This document shows, one piece after another, positions 8,942 to 17,166 of a DNA stretch of 20,845 nucleotides. The DNA is from Mesotaenium endlicherianum (lineage: Eukaryota > Streptophyta > Zygnematophyceae > Zygnematales > Mesotaeniaceae). The position numbers and the translations under genes are program-made. Under the pieces are notes generated by a model. The model worked only from the letters and a program-made list of their open reading frames with translations. It searched no databases and was not told the origin of the DNA. Location of the stretch: NCBI GenBank assembly GCA_009602735.1, contig WELA01008816.1:1-20845 (forward strand), read 5' to 3'. The first letter of the stretch is position 1, and each line of letters begins with the position of its first letter.

Positions 8942-9680
8942 ACTTTTTGTAGTTGCTGTTAGTGTGTGTCTTACTAAGTTCATTATTTACTACCTGCTAC
9001 TTGTTTCTATTTGCTGTTGCTCCAATGGTACTTGGTGGTACTATATTATGATGTGTATGATATTATTCTGCAAGTTCTTATTTTGATCCACTTTATTAGT
9101 AGAGCTTCTTCATTCCATATACCCTTGTACTATCAAAGCCTTTGTCATGAATGTTGTCGATTGCTTGCATGATAGAGGAGCAGAGCATGTGCATGTTGTG
9201 TAATTAAGTGGCTTTTGTCAGTGTTGGCAAATCCTGTAGGGAAAGTGTAGCAAACAGAATATAACAGTAATTTTCCATGTGCATGTTAAGCTTGTTGGAT
9301 TCCTATTTTTTGCAGTTGCTGTTGGTTTGTGTCTTACTAAGTTAATTATATTTTCAAACTCTTAACTTGCTACACTTGCTGTTGCTCCAGTGGTACTTGC
9401 TGATATTATATATTGATTCGTGTGATATTTTTCTGCAAGTGCTTATTTTCATGCACTTTATTAGTAGGGTTGCTGTTAGTTTGTGTCTTATTAGGTTCAT
9501 TATTTCCAACCTGCTACTTGTTTGTATTTGCTATTGCTCAAGTGGTACTTGCTGCTACTATATTCTGATGTGTATGATATTATTCTGCAAGTTGCTTATT
9601 TTATTATACTTTATTAGTAGGGCCTCTTCATTCCATATACCCTTTTGCTATGTGAGCCTTTGTCTTGAATGTTGTCAATT
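8942..9680 (+). repeat. Three-copy degenerate repeat downstream of the hAT gene
   Basis: Copies are at about 8942-9160, 9314-9467 (shortened) and 9468-9680. Shared landmarks in order are GTTGCTGTTAG, GTGTCTTA, TGCTACTTG, TGCTGTTGCTCCA, GGTACTTG, TTCTGCAAGT, CTTTATTAGTAG and, in the first and third, TTCATTCCATATACCC. The region 8789-9707 has no convincing gene and is probably the 3' non-coding part of the hAT element or its flank. Confidence 0.75.
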
Positions 9681-9702
9681 TATGTATTTTGGCCTGAAGA
9701 AA

Positions 9703-9707
9703 CTATG
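9703..9707 (+). repeat. Target site duplication of element 2, left copy (CTATG)
   Basis: CTATG directly precedes the LTR start TGTTACG. The same five bases follow the other LTR at 16831-16835. Five bp is the usual Ty3/gypsy length. Confidence 0.92.
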
Positions 9708-10079
9708 TGTTACGTTTCTGCTTTTCAAGAGGATCTTTCCTCGGTATTCAAGGAATATTTAATTCAAGTGGAAAGAAAATCTGTATACTTGTGCAAATCG
9801 ACGAATACTTGAAATAGCGAAAATGTAGACGGACGTAGAATTTGTGCTTGTGAGAGTTGCACTCACAATGACTCTTGCAGGTATATATACTTGCAAATCT
9901 TGAGGCACTGGAGTGCTTCGAGTCCCCACCTAGGGCACAGGTTCATGTTCAACGAAAACGGACGAAAGGTTACAAAACCGTTCGGCCGAATGCTCCAAAC
10001 GAGCCGTTTGGACGTTTGGAGACTTTTCGACGGTTTTCCGAAATAACCGTTTCACGCCAAACGGGCGTATTCGCGTTCA

Positions 10080-10100
10080 CGCGACTTTTGAAAAGTCGCG
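10080..10100. repeat. Perfect hairpin in LTR of element 2
   Basis: CGCGACTTTT, one central G, then AAAAGTCGCG: a 10-bp perfect inverted repeat. The same sequence is at 16280-16300 in the other LTR. Confidence 0.85.
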
Positions 10101-10142
10101 ATGGTTCGCGGAGTCGCGTACAGGGACTTTTGCCATGAACCG

Positions 10143-10261
10143 GTAGTTACGAATAACTACTTCGCCAATTGGTTAGGTGTGAACGTTTCAAACGACGAGT
10201 CGCGGGTTCGAATCCGCTCGGATGCAAAGTCGCTTTGCATATTAATTGTCGTTTGAATTTT
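10143..10261 (+). other. tRNA-like block in the left LTR of element 2 (A and B boxes)
   Basis: The B box GGTTCGAATCC (10205-10215) matches the tRNA T-arm promoter consensus exactly. A D-arm-like segment starts 42 bases upstream at 10163 (CGCC, loop AATTGGTTA, GGTG, a 4-bp stem with one G-T pair); 42 is the tRNA spacing from position 10 to 52. A perfect hairpin flanks each side (10143-10160 and 10222-10240), and a T4 run (10258-10261) could stop RNA polymerase III. The acceptor and anticodon stems do not pair, so this is not a working tRNA gene. It resembles the head of a tRNA-derived SINE. Orientation is opposite to the genes of the element. Confidence 0.65.
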
Positions 10262-10630
10262 ACGACGCATTCTTCGTATTAACGACTGGTCGTAAATGCG
10301 AAGTTTGTGACTGTGCATTATCCGAAATAATGACAATCAAATCAACTTAATCAATCCGTGATTTATTAAGTTATCATCTCATAATTAATCAAAGTAACTT
10401 TATGAATAATTATGTCGTACTTTTGCGAAGTAGTCGAGTTACGTTACGACGCTTTTTGCAATAGTATCTTGGTCGTTTCGCCAATCGACCAGGAATTAAT
10501 CGACACACACGTGTGACGAATAATTGAATGTGATGCAATCATATATCAAATAATATGATAAATAGTATAACGTACTTTAGGTAATTGGGAAAACGTCCCA
10601 AATACGCCTAAAATAGCTCGGATCGTTACA

Positions 10631-10644
10631 CTCCTCCCCCCTTA
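10631..10644 (-). other. Polypurine tract of element 2
   Basis: The minus strand reads AAGGGGGGGAGGAG immediately before the LTR start TGTAACG. The ~125 bp between it and the chromodomain frame hold nothing else recognisable. Confidence 0.85.
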
Positions 10645-10771
10645 AAAGAACTTAACGTCCTCGTTAAGCGTACGTCTTTTAAGTCTTAAAGTGTCAATAC
10701 TAGTCGTGACTAGCGTAAAACAGTGGTTGAGCGATTGGACTATGCATCATCACAGTGACGTAAAAGAGCGT

Positions 10772-11059
10772 TTACTTGGCCGCGTCCCTTTTGCGTTTGT
10801 TCTTTGGTGTACGAAGCGCGCCTGGTAGCACACCTGCCTTAGCGCAGAACTCTTGAGCTTGAGCCCATCGTAACCAATATCCTTGAACCAAGTCCTTACA
10901 ATTAAGTAGGATCTCATCTTGAGGTTCGTACAAATTCCAACTTGAATCGTGATCGAGCCATTTGATCAAAAACTCCACTCGAGGAGGCTTATGACGAGTG
11001 TAGCGGTGGCCTAACACCTCCTCTACATCCCAGGCTTTATCATCATCGTTGAGTTCCAC
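10772..11059 (-). pseudogene. Element 2 chromodomain, C-terminal end of pol
   Basis: A stretch of 95 codons with WDVEEVLGHRYTRHKPPRVE, FLIKWLDHD, SSWNLYEPQDEI and a basic tail (PKNKRKRDAAK). It is a divergent chromodomain: the aromatic and IKW core positions remain, but the second strand differs from element 1. It lies one frame off the preceding integrase C-terminus; adding one base near 11060 would join VELNDDDKAWDVEEV to the upstream frame, so a single-base deletion is inferred. Confidence 0.8.
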
Positions 11060-11268
11060 ATTGGTGCTTGTGGCTGATAGCGGCCATCGGACCTAAACAG
11101 TTTTAGTAAACTGACATGGAACACAGGATGCGTTCGCCCCATGGATTTAGGCAAATCCAGTCGATATGCAACAGGTCCAACCTTTGCAGTTACGATAGAA
11201 GGACCTACCCAACGAGGCAGAAGCTTGCGCTTTCCTGGGTGCTTGAGTTGTAGGTTTTTAGTTTGCAA
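11023..11268 (-). pseudogene. Element 2 integrase C-terminal GPY/F module
   Basis: The frame contains LLPRWVGPSIVTAKVGPVAY, RLDLP and HPVFHVSLLKLF, the GPY/F module found at the C-terminus of Ty3/gypsy integrases. It is in the same frame as the integrase core, from which it is separated only by one TGA at 11338-11340 (AAA-stop-DRHKTFAD; probably an Arg CGA changed to TGA). After residue ~70 the frame shifts away from the chromodomain. Confidence 0.85.
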
Positions 11269-11337
11269 AAGTACTTTATTGCCAACTTCAAAACTTAACT
11301 CAGTCCTGTGCGTGTCAGCAAACGTTTTATGTCGGTC

Positions 11338-12693
11338 TCAAGCAGCGGCCAAGGCCAACTTCGCGTTCTTGTGCACCTCTTGAAGAGAGTGGACAAAGAG
11401 GCGTGCACTTGGTACTCTCATGGTTGACATCCCCATCTGACCATGAACTACGTGTGTCAGGGGAGTGTGCGGATGTCGCCCATAGTTAAGAAAAAACGGA
11501 GTTTCCTTAACACTTTCCTGATAAGCATTATTAACTGCGAACTCTGCAACTGAAAGGAGGGTGTCCCAATCGTCTTGACGAGGATTCACATAATGCCTAA
11601 GGAATTGTTGTAAATTGCGGTTCAAGCGTTCAGTCTGACCATCGGTCTGAGGATGGAAGCTAGTTGACATCTTAAGGTTCGTGCCAAAATGCGAGCAAAC
11701 TTCCTGCCAGAAGTGACTCGTAAATCGACTATCACGATCGCTTATGATCTCTTTAGGCATGCCATGTAACTTAAACACGTGATCCACGAAGAGACGCGCG
11801 GTCTCGACTGCATCAAGCGATGGTTTAGTGGCCACAAAGTGGACCATCTTAGTGAAACGATCGACGATCGTCAACACCCCATTGTTTCCCCTATCAGTGG
11901 TAGGCAATTCAACGACAAAGTCGAGGCTTATGCTTTCCCAAGGAGCACCTGCAAGTTCCAATGGTTGCAACTTCCCAGCTGGCCACGTATGGCTAGGCTT
12001 ATTCCTTTGACATGTCGCGCAGTTGACGATGTACTCAGTAACATCAACCTTGAGGGACGGCCAAATGTACCCTCGGCGCAAAAGATGTAAGGTTTTGGTA
12101 ATTCCATGATGATCTGAGTAAGGAGAGTCACGCGCTTCTCGTAGGAGCTCATGTCTTACTCGGCCTTCTGGGACAGCAATGCGCCCATTGTGCCACCAAA
12201 AACCGTCCTCAAACGTATAGTCTGAGTGTCCTTTCCTTTTGTCCATTCTGTCCATCGTTGTGGCTACACCACTCAAGTCAGAACCCTGGAGATCTAGGAA
12301 AAACGGATCTTTGAGATAGCCCTCTTGAAATAGTTGATGCAGGTCAAGTACTTCAGAAGTTTGCACGCTATCCAAATCGGGTTGGCCCGCGTCACCAGGC
12401 CAGGCAACGCCAGTCGTCTGGGGGGGTACAGCAAAATCAAGGGTGGCCGCCCTCGAAACCTGACCATTTCGTCCTTGCAAACTCGCAACAGTCCCCAACA
12501 TCAAGTGGTGAAGGGGAATTCGACTTAAAGGGTCCGCAACATTATTGCGACCAGGACGATACGCCCAGTTAAAGTGGAATCGTTGCAAGAACTCAGACCA
12601 TCTCGTCTGGCGCCTCGATAGCGTTGGCTGTATTTGAAAGAAGGTATTTGGACAGTGATCCGTAACCACGGTCAAACCCTTGCAACCTTCCAA
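11338..12693 (-). pseudogene. Element 2 RNase H end and integrase
   Basis: A stretch of 451 codons. It opens with the end of RNase H (KGLTVVTDHCPNTFF, RRQTRWSEFLQRF, NNVADPLSRIP). The zinc-binding domain follows around residues 181-229 with DHHGITKT and CATCQRN, but where relatives have EAHDSPYSGH this copy has EARDSPYSDH, so the first zinc His is replaced by Arg (188). The integrase core has all three acidic residues: Asp258 (SLDFVVELP), Asp319 (ISDRDSRFTS) and Glu355 (TDGQTERLNRNLQQ). It ends at a TGA (11338-11340) just before the GPY/F module. Its join to the RT frame needs removal of one base in the AAA at 12705-12707. Confidence 0.92.
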
Positions 12694-13597
12694 ATAACAT
12701 CGCCAAAGTCTTTAAAGCATATATGACCGCCCAGAGCTCCTGCTCTGTCGTTGAGTAATTTTGTTCGGCGGGTGTCAGCTTTCGACTCTCAAAAATGATG
12801 GGCTTGCCTGCCTGTAGCAGATTAGCCCCTACTCCAGCACCAGACGCATCTGCGACTACCTCGTAAGGCAAGTCAGGATCGGCTAATGAGAGAAGTGACG
12901 CATTATTGAGTGCATACTTACTGCGCTCAAACGCAATTTGCGTATTCTCATTCCAAATGAATGTCTTATCTTTCCTCGTCAGAGCAGTGAGTGGCGCGGC
13001 CATCACTGAGTAACCTTGCATAAACTTACGAAAGTAGTTTGCAAACCCAAGGAATGAACGTACAGTATGCACAGTGGTCGGGACAGGCCAATCTGCGACA
13101 CACGCAATCTTGGCTGGGTCAGGGCGCACCCCTTTCGAACCCACTATGTGCCCGAGGTACAAAAGTTCATCCTTTAGGAAGGAACATTTCTTGAGCTTAG
13201 CGTACAGCTCTTGCTCACGAAGGATTTGCAACACCAACTCGAGGTGCTTGTAGTGCTCGTCCTTGTTCTTTGAATAGACCAGGATATCGTCGAGGTAAAC
13301 CTGGACAAATTTCCCCAAATATGGTCGAAACAAATCGTTCATCGTGCTTTGGAATGTCGCGGGTGCATTGGTAAGTCCAAAACTTAGGACTTTGTATTGG
13401 AAGTGCCCAATAGGCGTACGAAACGCTGTCTTGGGGACATCCTCAGGTGTGATTCGTATCTGATGATAGCCTTGGGCTAAATCAAGCGAGGAGAACACGC
13501 ATGCCCCTTGCAGCGAATCAAACAAGTCATCAATGCGAGGTAACGAATAGCGGTTCTTGACCGTTATGTTGTTCAACGCACGATAATCAATGCACAT
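12593..13597 (-). pseudogene. Element 2 reverse transcriptase and RNase H N-terminal part
   Basis: A stretch of 334 codons from [22 protein letters not shown] motifs: [42 protein letters not shown] and YLDD at residues 101-104 (catalytic Asp pair). RNase H starts near residue 243 (YEVVADASGAGVGANL) and EQELWAVIYALKT; after that the frame slips. The expected WRCYLEGCKGLTVVTDH is found in the next frame, so one extra A at 12705-12707 on the plus strand breaks it. Upstream, the same frame is cut only by a TGA at 13667-13669. Confidence 0.92.
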
Positions 13598-13666
13598 CCG
13601 AAGCGTCCCATCTTTCTTTTGAACGAAGAGTATGGGTGCCCCAAATGGAGAAGAGCTCGGCTCAAT

Positions 13667-14158
13667 TCATCCTTTCTCAAGCAAATCGCTAATTTGGTCT
13701 TTCATCTCGTTCATCTCCAACGGGCTGAGGCGATAAATCGGCCGCCAAGTTGGGAGAGCGTTAAGAACGAGAGGAATCGTATGTCCAATACCCCTATCAG
13801 GTGGAAGCCCAGGTGGTATTTTATTTGGAAACACTGACTTGTACTTTTGCAAAAGAGCAGAAAGTTCAGACGTGAGTGTTTCTTCATGACCAGTCAAATC
13901 TATCATAGGCTCCTCCTTGGGGAACGAAGTGACTGGGGAATCAGGTCTTAGTAATCCAAAGAAAACATTTTGACCTTGCTTTGCCAAACGTTTAGCTTGC
14001 TTTATGGACAATAGAAGAGTCTTTGAAGGACTTTCGAAGGCCATATCGGGCTTAAGCGACTGAAGAGTAATCTTCCTTGTCCCTTTGCGCACAATGCATG
14101 TCTTTTGACTAAAGTCAAGCAATGCACGTGTTTGCGTACGCCAAGTCGTACCCAAAAT
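13667..14158 (-). pseudogene. Element 2 protease end and RT N-terminus
   Basis: This frame continues the protease (ILGTTWRTQTRALLDF) into the protease-RT linker and the start of RT (FPNKIPPGLPPDRGIGHTIP, YRLSPLEMNEMKDQI, SDLLEKG). It ends at TGA 13667-13669 where relatives have Trp (LLEKGWI), and the same frame continues beyond as IEPSSSPFGAPILFVQKK into the next RT segment. The upstream apparent frame break is at the N (14159) and is probably artificial. Confidence 0.88.
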
Positions 14159-14180
14159 NTACGCCAAGTCGTACCCAAAA
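14137..14180 (+). other. Probable assembly artefact: N between two exact 22-bp copies
   Basis: A 22-bp sequence (TACGCCAAGT...CCAAAAT) occurs directly before and directly after the single N at 14159. Dropping one copy plus the N (23 bases) joins the protease frame to the RT frame without a break (AILGTTWRTQTRALL). This is what an uncollapsed contig overlap looks like. Confidence 0.9.
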
Positions 14181-14886
14181 TTGCATTAATACCATCGGGC
14201 AACTCAGTAATGTAGAATTGTGCATGGCCGATGTATGATTGCACCTTGAGTTGCAACTTTACCTTTCCAATAATACAAGCTAACGATCCATCGCCAAGGC
14301 GAAGTTCCTCGTTCTTGAGTGTTGGAATCAACTTCATCCCTTGTGTAAAACGTGCACTAATGAAGCTCACTGATGCGCCTGAATCAATGATTGTAAAGCA
14401 TGACTTGCCTGAAACTTTCGTGTCAAACGTCATACTTAAACCCAAAGAAGCATTATGCATCACTAGCAATGTCCTCGCCTTAAGAGGAATGTGGGAAATA
14501 TGGAGGTCCTTTACCAAAATCCCATTTTGCATTGCCAATCCCGCGCGAAATTGAGTGAAAGGCTCATCGTACGCGCGTCGTTTTGCGAATGCAGCAATAT
14601 AAATTGGTGCAAGGCACATGTGCATTCTCCTTAAATGAGCCAAGTGTGCGTAACACTTTGCAAGGTTAGGATCATGCGGCTGAAAGTGCAAGAACATGCA
14701 ATCATGGATGCACTCGAGTTCCAAAAACTCGGCAAAGCTCAACACTTGCATACAAATATATTCGTTTCGAATTATATTTGTATTGGGTATGCCAGAGTGT
14801 ACAAGAACCTTTGGTGCTTGCGAACAAACACCTAGAATTTCCTGCTCACTAAGTCGTGTTGTCAATAGCTCAGAAGAAATTGGCAC
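14160..14886 (-). pseudogene. Element 2 protease with unassigned N-terminal region
   Basis: An aspartic protease domain occupies about residues 155-242 of this frame, with catalytic Asp168 in TIIDSGASVSFIS, then LGDGSLACIIGKVKL and DGINAILGTTWR. The 150 residues before it (including CIHDCMFLHFQPHDPNLAKC and MCLAPIYIAAFAKRRAYDEP) match no Gag or zinc knuckle that I recognise. The first codon at 14886 is GTG and there is no clear start, so the N-terminal limit is unknown. Beyond the N the frame is artificially shifted. Confidence 0.8.
14751..14782. repeat. Long near-perfect palindrome in element 2
   Basis: TACAAATATATTCG, a TTT loop, then CGAATTATATTTGTA: 14-bp arms broken by a single extra T. 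It lies inside the unassigned N-terminal region before the protease. Confidence 0.75.
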
Positions 14887-15607
14887 TTATCAAGTTAAAT
14901 GCAATGTCAACCTTGACATGATTTGAGTGAGCGTTGTGATAAGCAGGGCGGTGTTCTTATCGCTTTCAAGCTCAAATCCATGTGAGAGGGGTGAGTCACA
15001 AATGGACGAGATAGAACAGATGCAAAAGCATCGTGCCAAAGCAATAGAGAAAGGGAAACAATCCACAAACTCAAATGAGCAACAAAATCAACCTAATGTC
15101 AAAGAAACATGTCAAATCTGGTCAAAACGTGACCAAATATGGACGACAATGTTCTGAATCCAGAAATTGTGCGCGAGTCAATTCTCGTAGAATGACAACA
15201 AGTGCGACAATGTCATGGAAAAGACCCGTGGGCAAAATTCCCTTGTGTATATCAAAACACGCGCATAGCATCCAAGAACACAAGGTGGGTGGGATGGGTG
15301 GGGATGAGAAAGAAAGTCCCCTATGGACCCCTTTTGTGTGCAACGGTGCAAAAAGCCCCAAACGGGTGCAGATTTTGACTTGAACATGTGCAAGGGGCTG
15401 AATAGGCGCCCTTCACCACAAAAGTCGAAATCGTCTGAAAAGAAACAAGCGCGTTGTTAGTAACGGCGAAAAAAAGAAAGGTTCAACGGAAAAAATTCCG
15501 ACAGCGCCTAGTTGGCTTGAGGGACCGTTGAGGTTGTCGTCGTGGCCAATGGCAAGAGCGGCAGCAGCGTTGGCACTAATGTCGGTTCCATATGGAAGCC
15601 GAGGTTG
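14887..15607 (-). other. Element 2 leader without recognisable gag
   Basis: Where gag would lie, both strands give only short frames (up to ~100 codons) with no capsid motif and no CX2CX4HX4C knuckle. The stretch may be untranslated leader, or a replacement of lost gag. Confidence 0.6.
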
Positions 15608-15815
15608 CTGCCCAGGAACTACAATAAGCGATCGTAGCGCACGGCAGGACTGGGATGGGTGACTGCGCCAACAATCTGCCCCAAAAACTATGATAAGCGA
15701 CCGTCGCGCAGGGCAGAACTGGGATGGGTGACCGCTCGACAAGCTGCCCCAGAAACTATGATAAGCGACCGGAGCGCAGGGCAATACTGGGATGGGTGAC
15801 CGTCCGAATAAAGAA
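15608..15815 (+). repeat. Three tandem 5S rRNA-like units (68, 68 and 72 bp)
   Basis: Units start at 15608, 15676 and 15744, each beginning CTGCCC. Each carries ATAAGCG, then about 22 bases later CTGGGATGGGTGAC(C/T). This matches the internal promoter half of plant 5S rRNA: the A box (TTAAGCG...) and the C box (GGATGGGTGACC, 12 of 12 in units 2 and 3). From the A box start to the C box end, unit 2 aligns to the plant 5S sequence I recall without gaps over 41 bases, 29 of them identical. The rest of 5S rRNA is absent. A T4 run follows at 15832-15835. The orientation is opposite to that of pol. Confidence 0.7.
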
Positions 15816-15894
15816 TTGCCCCTAAAATATATTTTCCCAAATTATATTTCCAAACCACTAAAAAATAAAATAATCCTTGGAGAAACCGAGATCG

Positions 15895-15906
15895 GCTCCG
15901 ATACCA
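15895..15906 (-). other. Primer binding site of element 2 (initiator tRNA-Met type)
   Basis: The minus strand reads TGGTATCGGAGC one base inside the 5' LTR, the same 12-mer and spacing as element 1. It lies ~80 bp from the 5S-like units. Confidence 0.88.
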
Positions 15907-16080
15907 ATGTTACGTTTCCGCTTTTCAAGAGGATCTTTCCTCGGTATTCAAGGAATATTTAATTCAAGTGGAAAGAAAATCTGTATACTTGTGCAAATCG
16001 ACGAATACTTGAAATAGCGAAAATGTTGACTGACGTAGAATTTGTGCTTGTGAGAGTTGCACTCACAATGACTCTTGCAG

Positions 16081-16090
16081 GTATATATAC
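16081..16090 (-). promoter_or_regulatory. TATA box in the 5' LTR of element 2
   Basis: GTATATATAC is self-complementary, so it reads as a TATA box on the minus strand. It lies ~740 bp into the LTR and ~175 bp before the primer site, a plausible U3/R border. An identical copy is at 9881-9890. Confidence 0.45.
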
Positions 16091-16342
16091 TTGCAAATCT
16101 TGAGGCACTGGAGTGCTTCGAGTCCCCACCTAGGGCACAGGTTCATGTTCAACGAAAACGGACGAAAGGTTACAAAACCGTTCGGCCGAATGCTCCAAAC
16201 GAGCCGTTTGGACGTTTGGAGACTTTTCGACGGTTTTCCGAAATAACCGTTTCACGCCAAACGGGCGTATTTGCGTTCACGCGACTTTTGAAAAGTCGCG
16301 ATGGTTCGCGGAGTCATGTACAGGGACTTTTGCCATGAACCG

Positions 16343-16461
16343 GTAGTTACGAATAACTACTTCGCCAATTGGATAGGTGTGAACGTTTCAAACGACGAGT
16401 CGCGGATTCGAATCCGCTCGGATGCAAAGTCGCTTTGCATATTAATTGTCGTTTGAATTTT
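16343..16461 (+). other. tRNA-like block in the right LTR of element 2
   Basis: The counterpart of 10143-10261, with the same hairpins and spacing. Its B box has one mismatch (GATTCGAATCC), so the left copy is closer to the promoter consensus. Confidence 0.6.
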
Positions 16462-16830
16462 ACGACGCATTCTTCGTATTAACGACTGGTCGTAAATGCG
16501 AAGTTTGTGACTGTGCATTATCCGAAATAATGACAATCAAATCAACTTAATCAATCCGTGATTTATTAAGTTATCACCTCATAATTAATCAAAGTAACTT
16601 TATGAATAATTATGTCGTACTTTTGCGAAGTAGTCGAATTACGTTACGACGCTTTTTGCAATAGTATCTTGGTCGTTTCGCCAATCGACCAGGAATTAAT
16701 CGACACACACGTGTGACGAATAATTGAATGTGATGCAATCATTTATCAAATAATATGATAAATAGTATAACGTACTTTAGGTGATTGGGAAAACGTCCCA
16801 AATACGCCTAAAATAGCTCGGATCGTTACA

Positions 16831-16835
16831 CTATG
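16831..16835 (+). repeat. Target site duplication of element 2, right copy (CTATG)
   Basis: Identical to 9703-9707. The host DNA interrupted by the element therefore resumes at 16836; 16836-17166 is non-coding, holding the 3' flank of the ligase gene. Confidence 0.92.
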
Positions 16836-17166
16836 TTTGTAACTTTTGTTGTCAGAACAAAGTGTGGTGGAAAACTTGAGGTAGAAATGTGTGGATGACT
16901 GAAATCCTCACATATTGCTTCTTACTGAAGGTGAGAGTCAAGTTTGCTTGCTCATTAGTGAGTACCATAAGTGAGACAATGACCACTCTACTTCATGCAT
17001 CAAAATTCAACGACACCAATGTACACAAACTTTGTATAAGATTACAAAATTGAAGATGCACAAAATATAGTGGTACACATGACTGTATTCCTACTACTTT
17101 AAGTATGCATTAGCAGCTATTACTATCAAATGTGCACATACACATGCTACAGGTTCAAAAAATATG

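Larger units (their letters stand above)
9708..10630 (-). repeat. 3' LTR of element 2 (923 bp)
   Basis: It starts TGTTACG and ends CGTTACA on the plus strand, giving near-perfect terminal inverted repeats. It is co-linear with 15908-16830 with no indel, offset exactly 6,200 bp. It contains a tRNA-like block (10143-10261), a 21-bp perfect hairpin (10080-10100), and the ~290-bp module shared with the RT of element 1 (10261-10548). Confidence 0.95.
9708..16830 (-). mobile_element. Element 2: young Ty3/gypsy chromovirus with polymerase III-like modules
   Basis: A complete minus-strand insertion of 7,123 bp bounded by identical CTATG duplications. The two 923-bp LTRs differ at about 12 positions (1.3%), most of them C/T or G/A. 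Primer site (15895-15906) and polypurine tract (10631-10644) are in place. Pol encodes protease, RT, RNase H, integrase and a divergent chromodomain, but holds two nonsense codons, two frameshifts and one assembly artefact. No gag or CCHC knuckle is recognisable in the 1 kb between primer site and protease region. The element probably moved using proteins made by relatives. It inserted in the non-coding DNA next to the hAT remnant. Confidence 0.95.
15908..16830 (-). repeat. 5' LTR of element 2 (923 bp)
   Basis: Same length as the 3' LTR and about 12 substitutions from it, no gaps. Differences in the tRNA-like block include T to A in the D-loop-like part and G to A in the B box (GATTCGAATCC here). 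A possible TATA box lies at 16081-16090. Confidence 0.95.

Noticed and set aside
9875..10138. An 87-codon open frame, repeated almost unchanged at 16075-16338
   Set aside because: It lies inside both LTRs of a young element; near-identity follows from recent insertion, not from coding constraint, and no domain is recognisable.
10143..10261. A functional tRNA gene
   Set aside because: D-arm and T-arm promoter elements are good, but acceptor and anticodon stems do not pair, so only a tRNA-like module is claimed.
14927..15157. Plus-strand 76-codon frame with a charged region
   Set aside because: Antisense to the element, with no recognisable domain and no promoter; likely chance.
15413..15784. 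123-codon minus-strand frame with repeated peptide segments
   Set aside because: It is the antisense reading of the 5S-like tandem units; the peptide repeat follows from the DNA repeat.
15608..15815. CRISPR array or a full 5S rRNA gene
   Set aside because: The units are contiguous, with no unique spacers, in a plant-like context; they cover only part of 5S rRNA and are far shorter than 120 nt.
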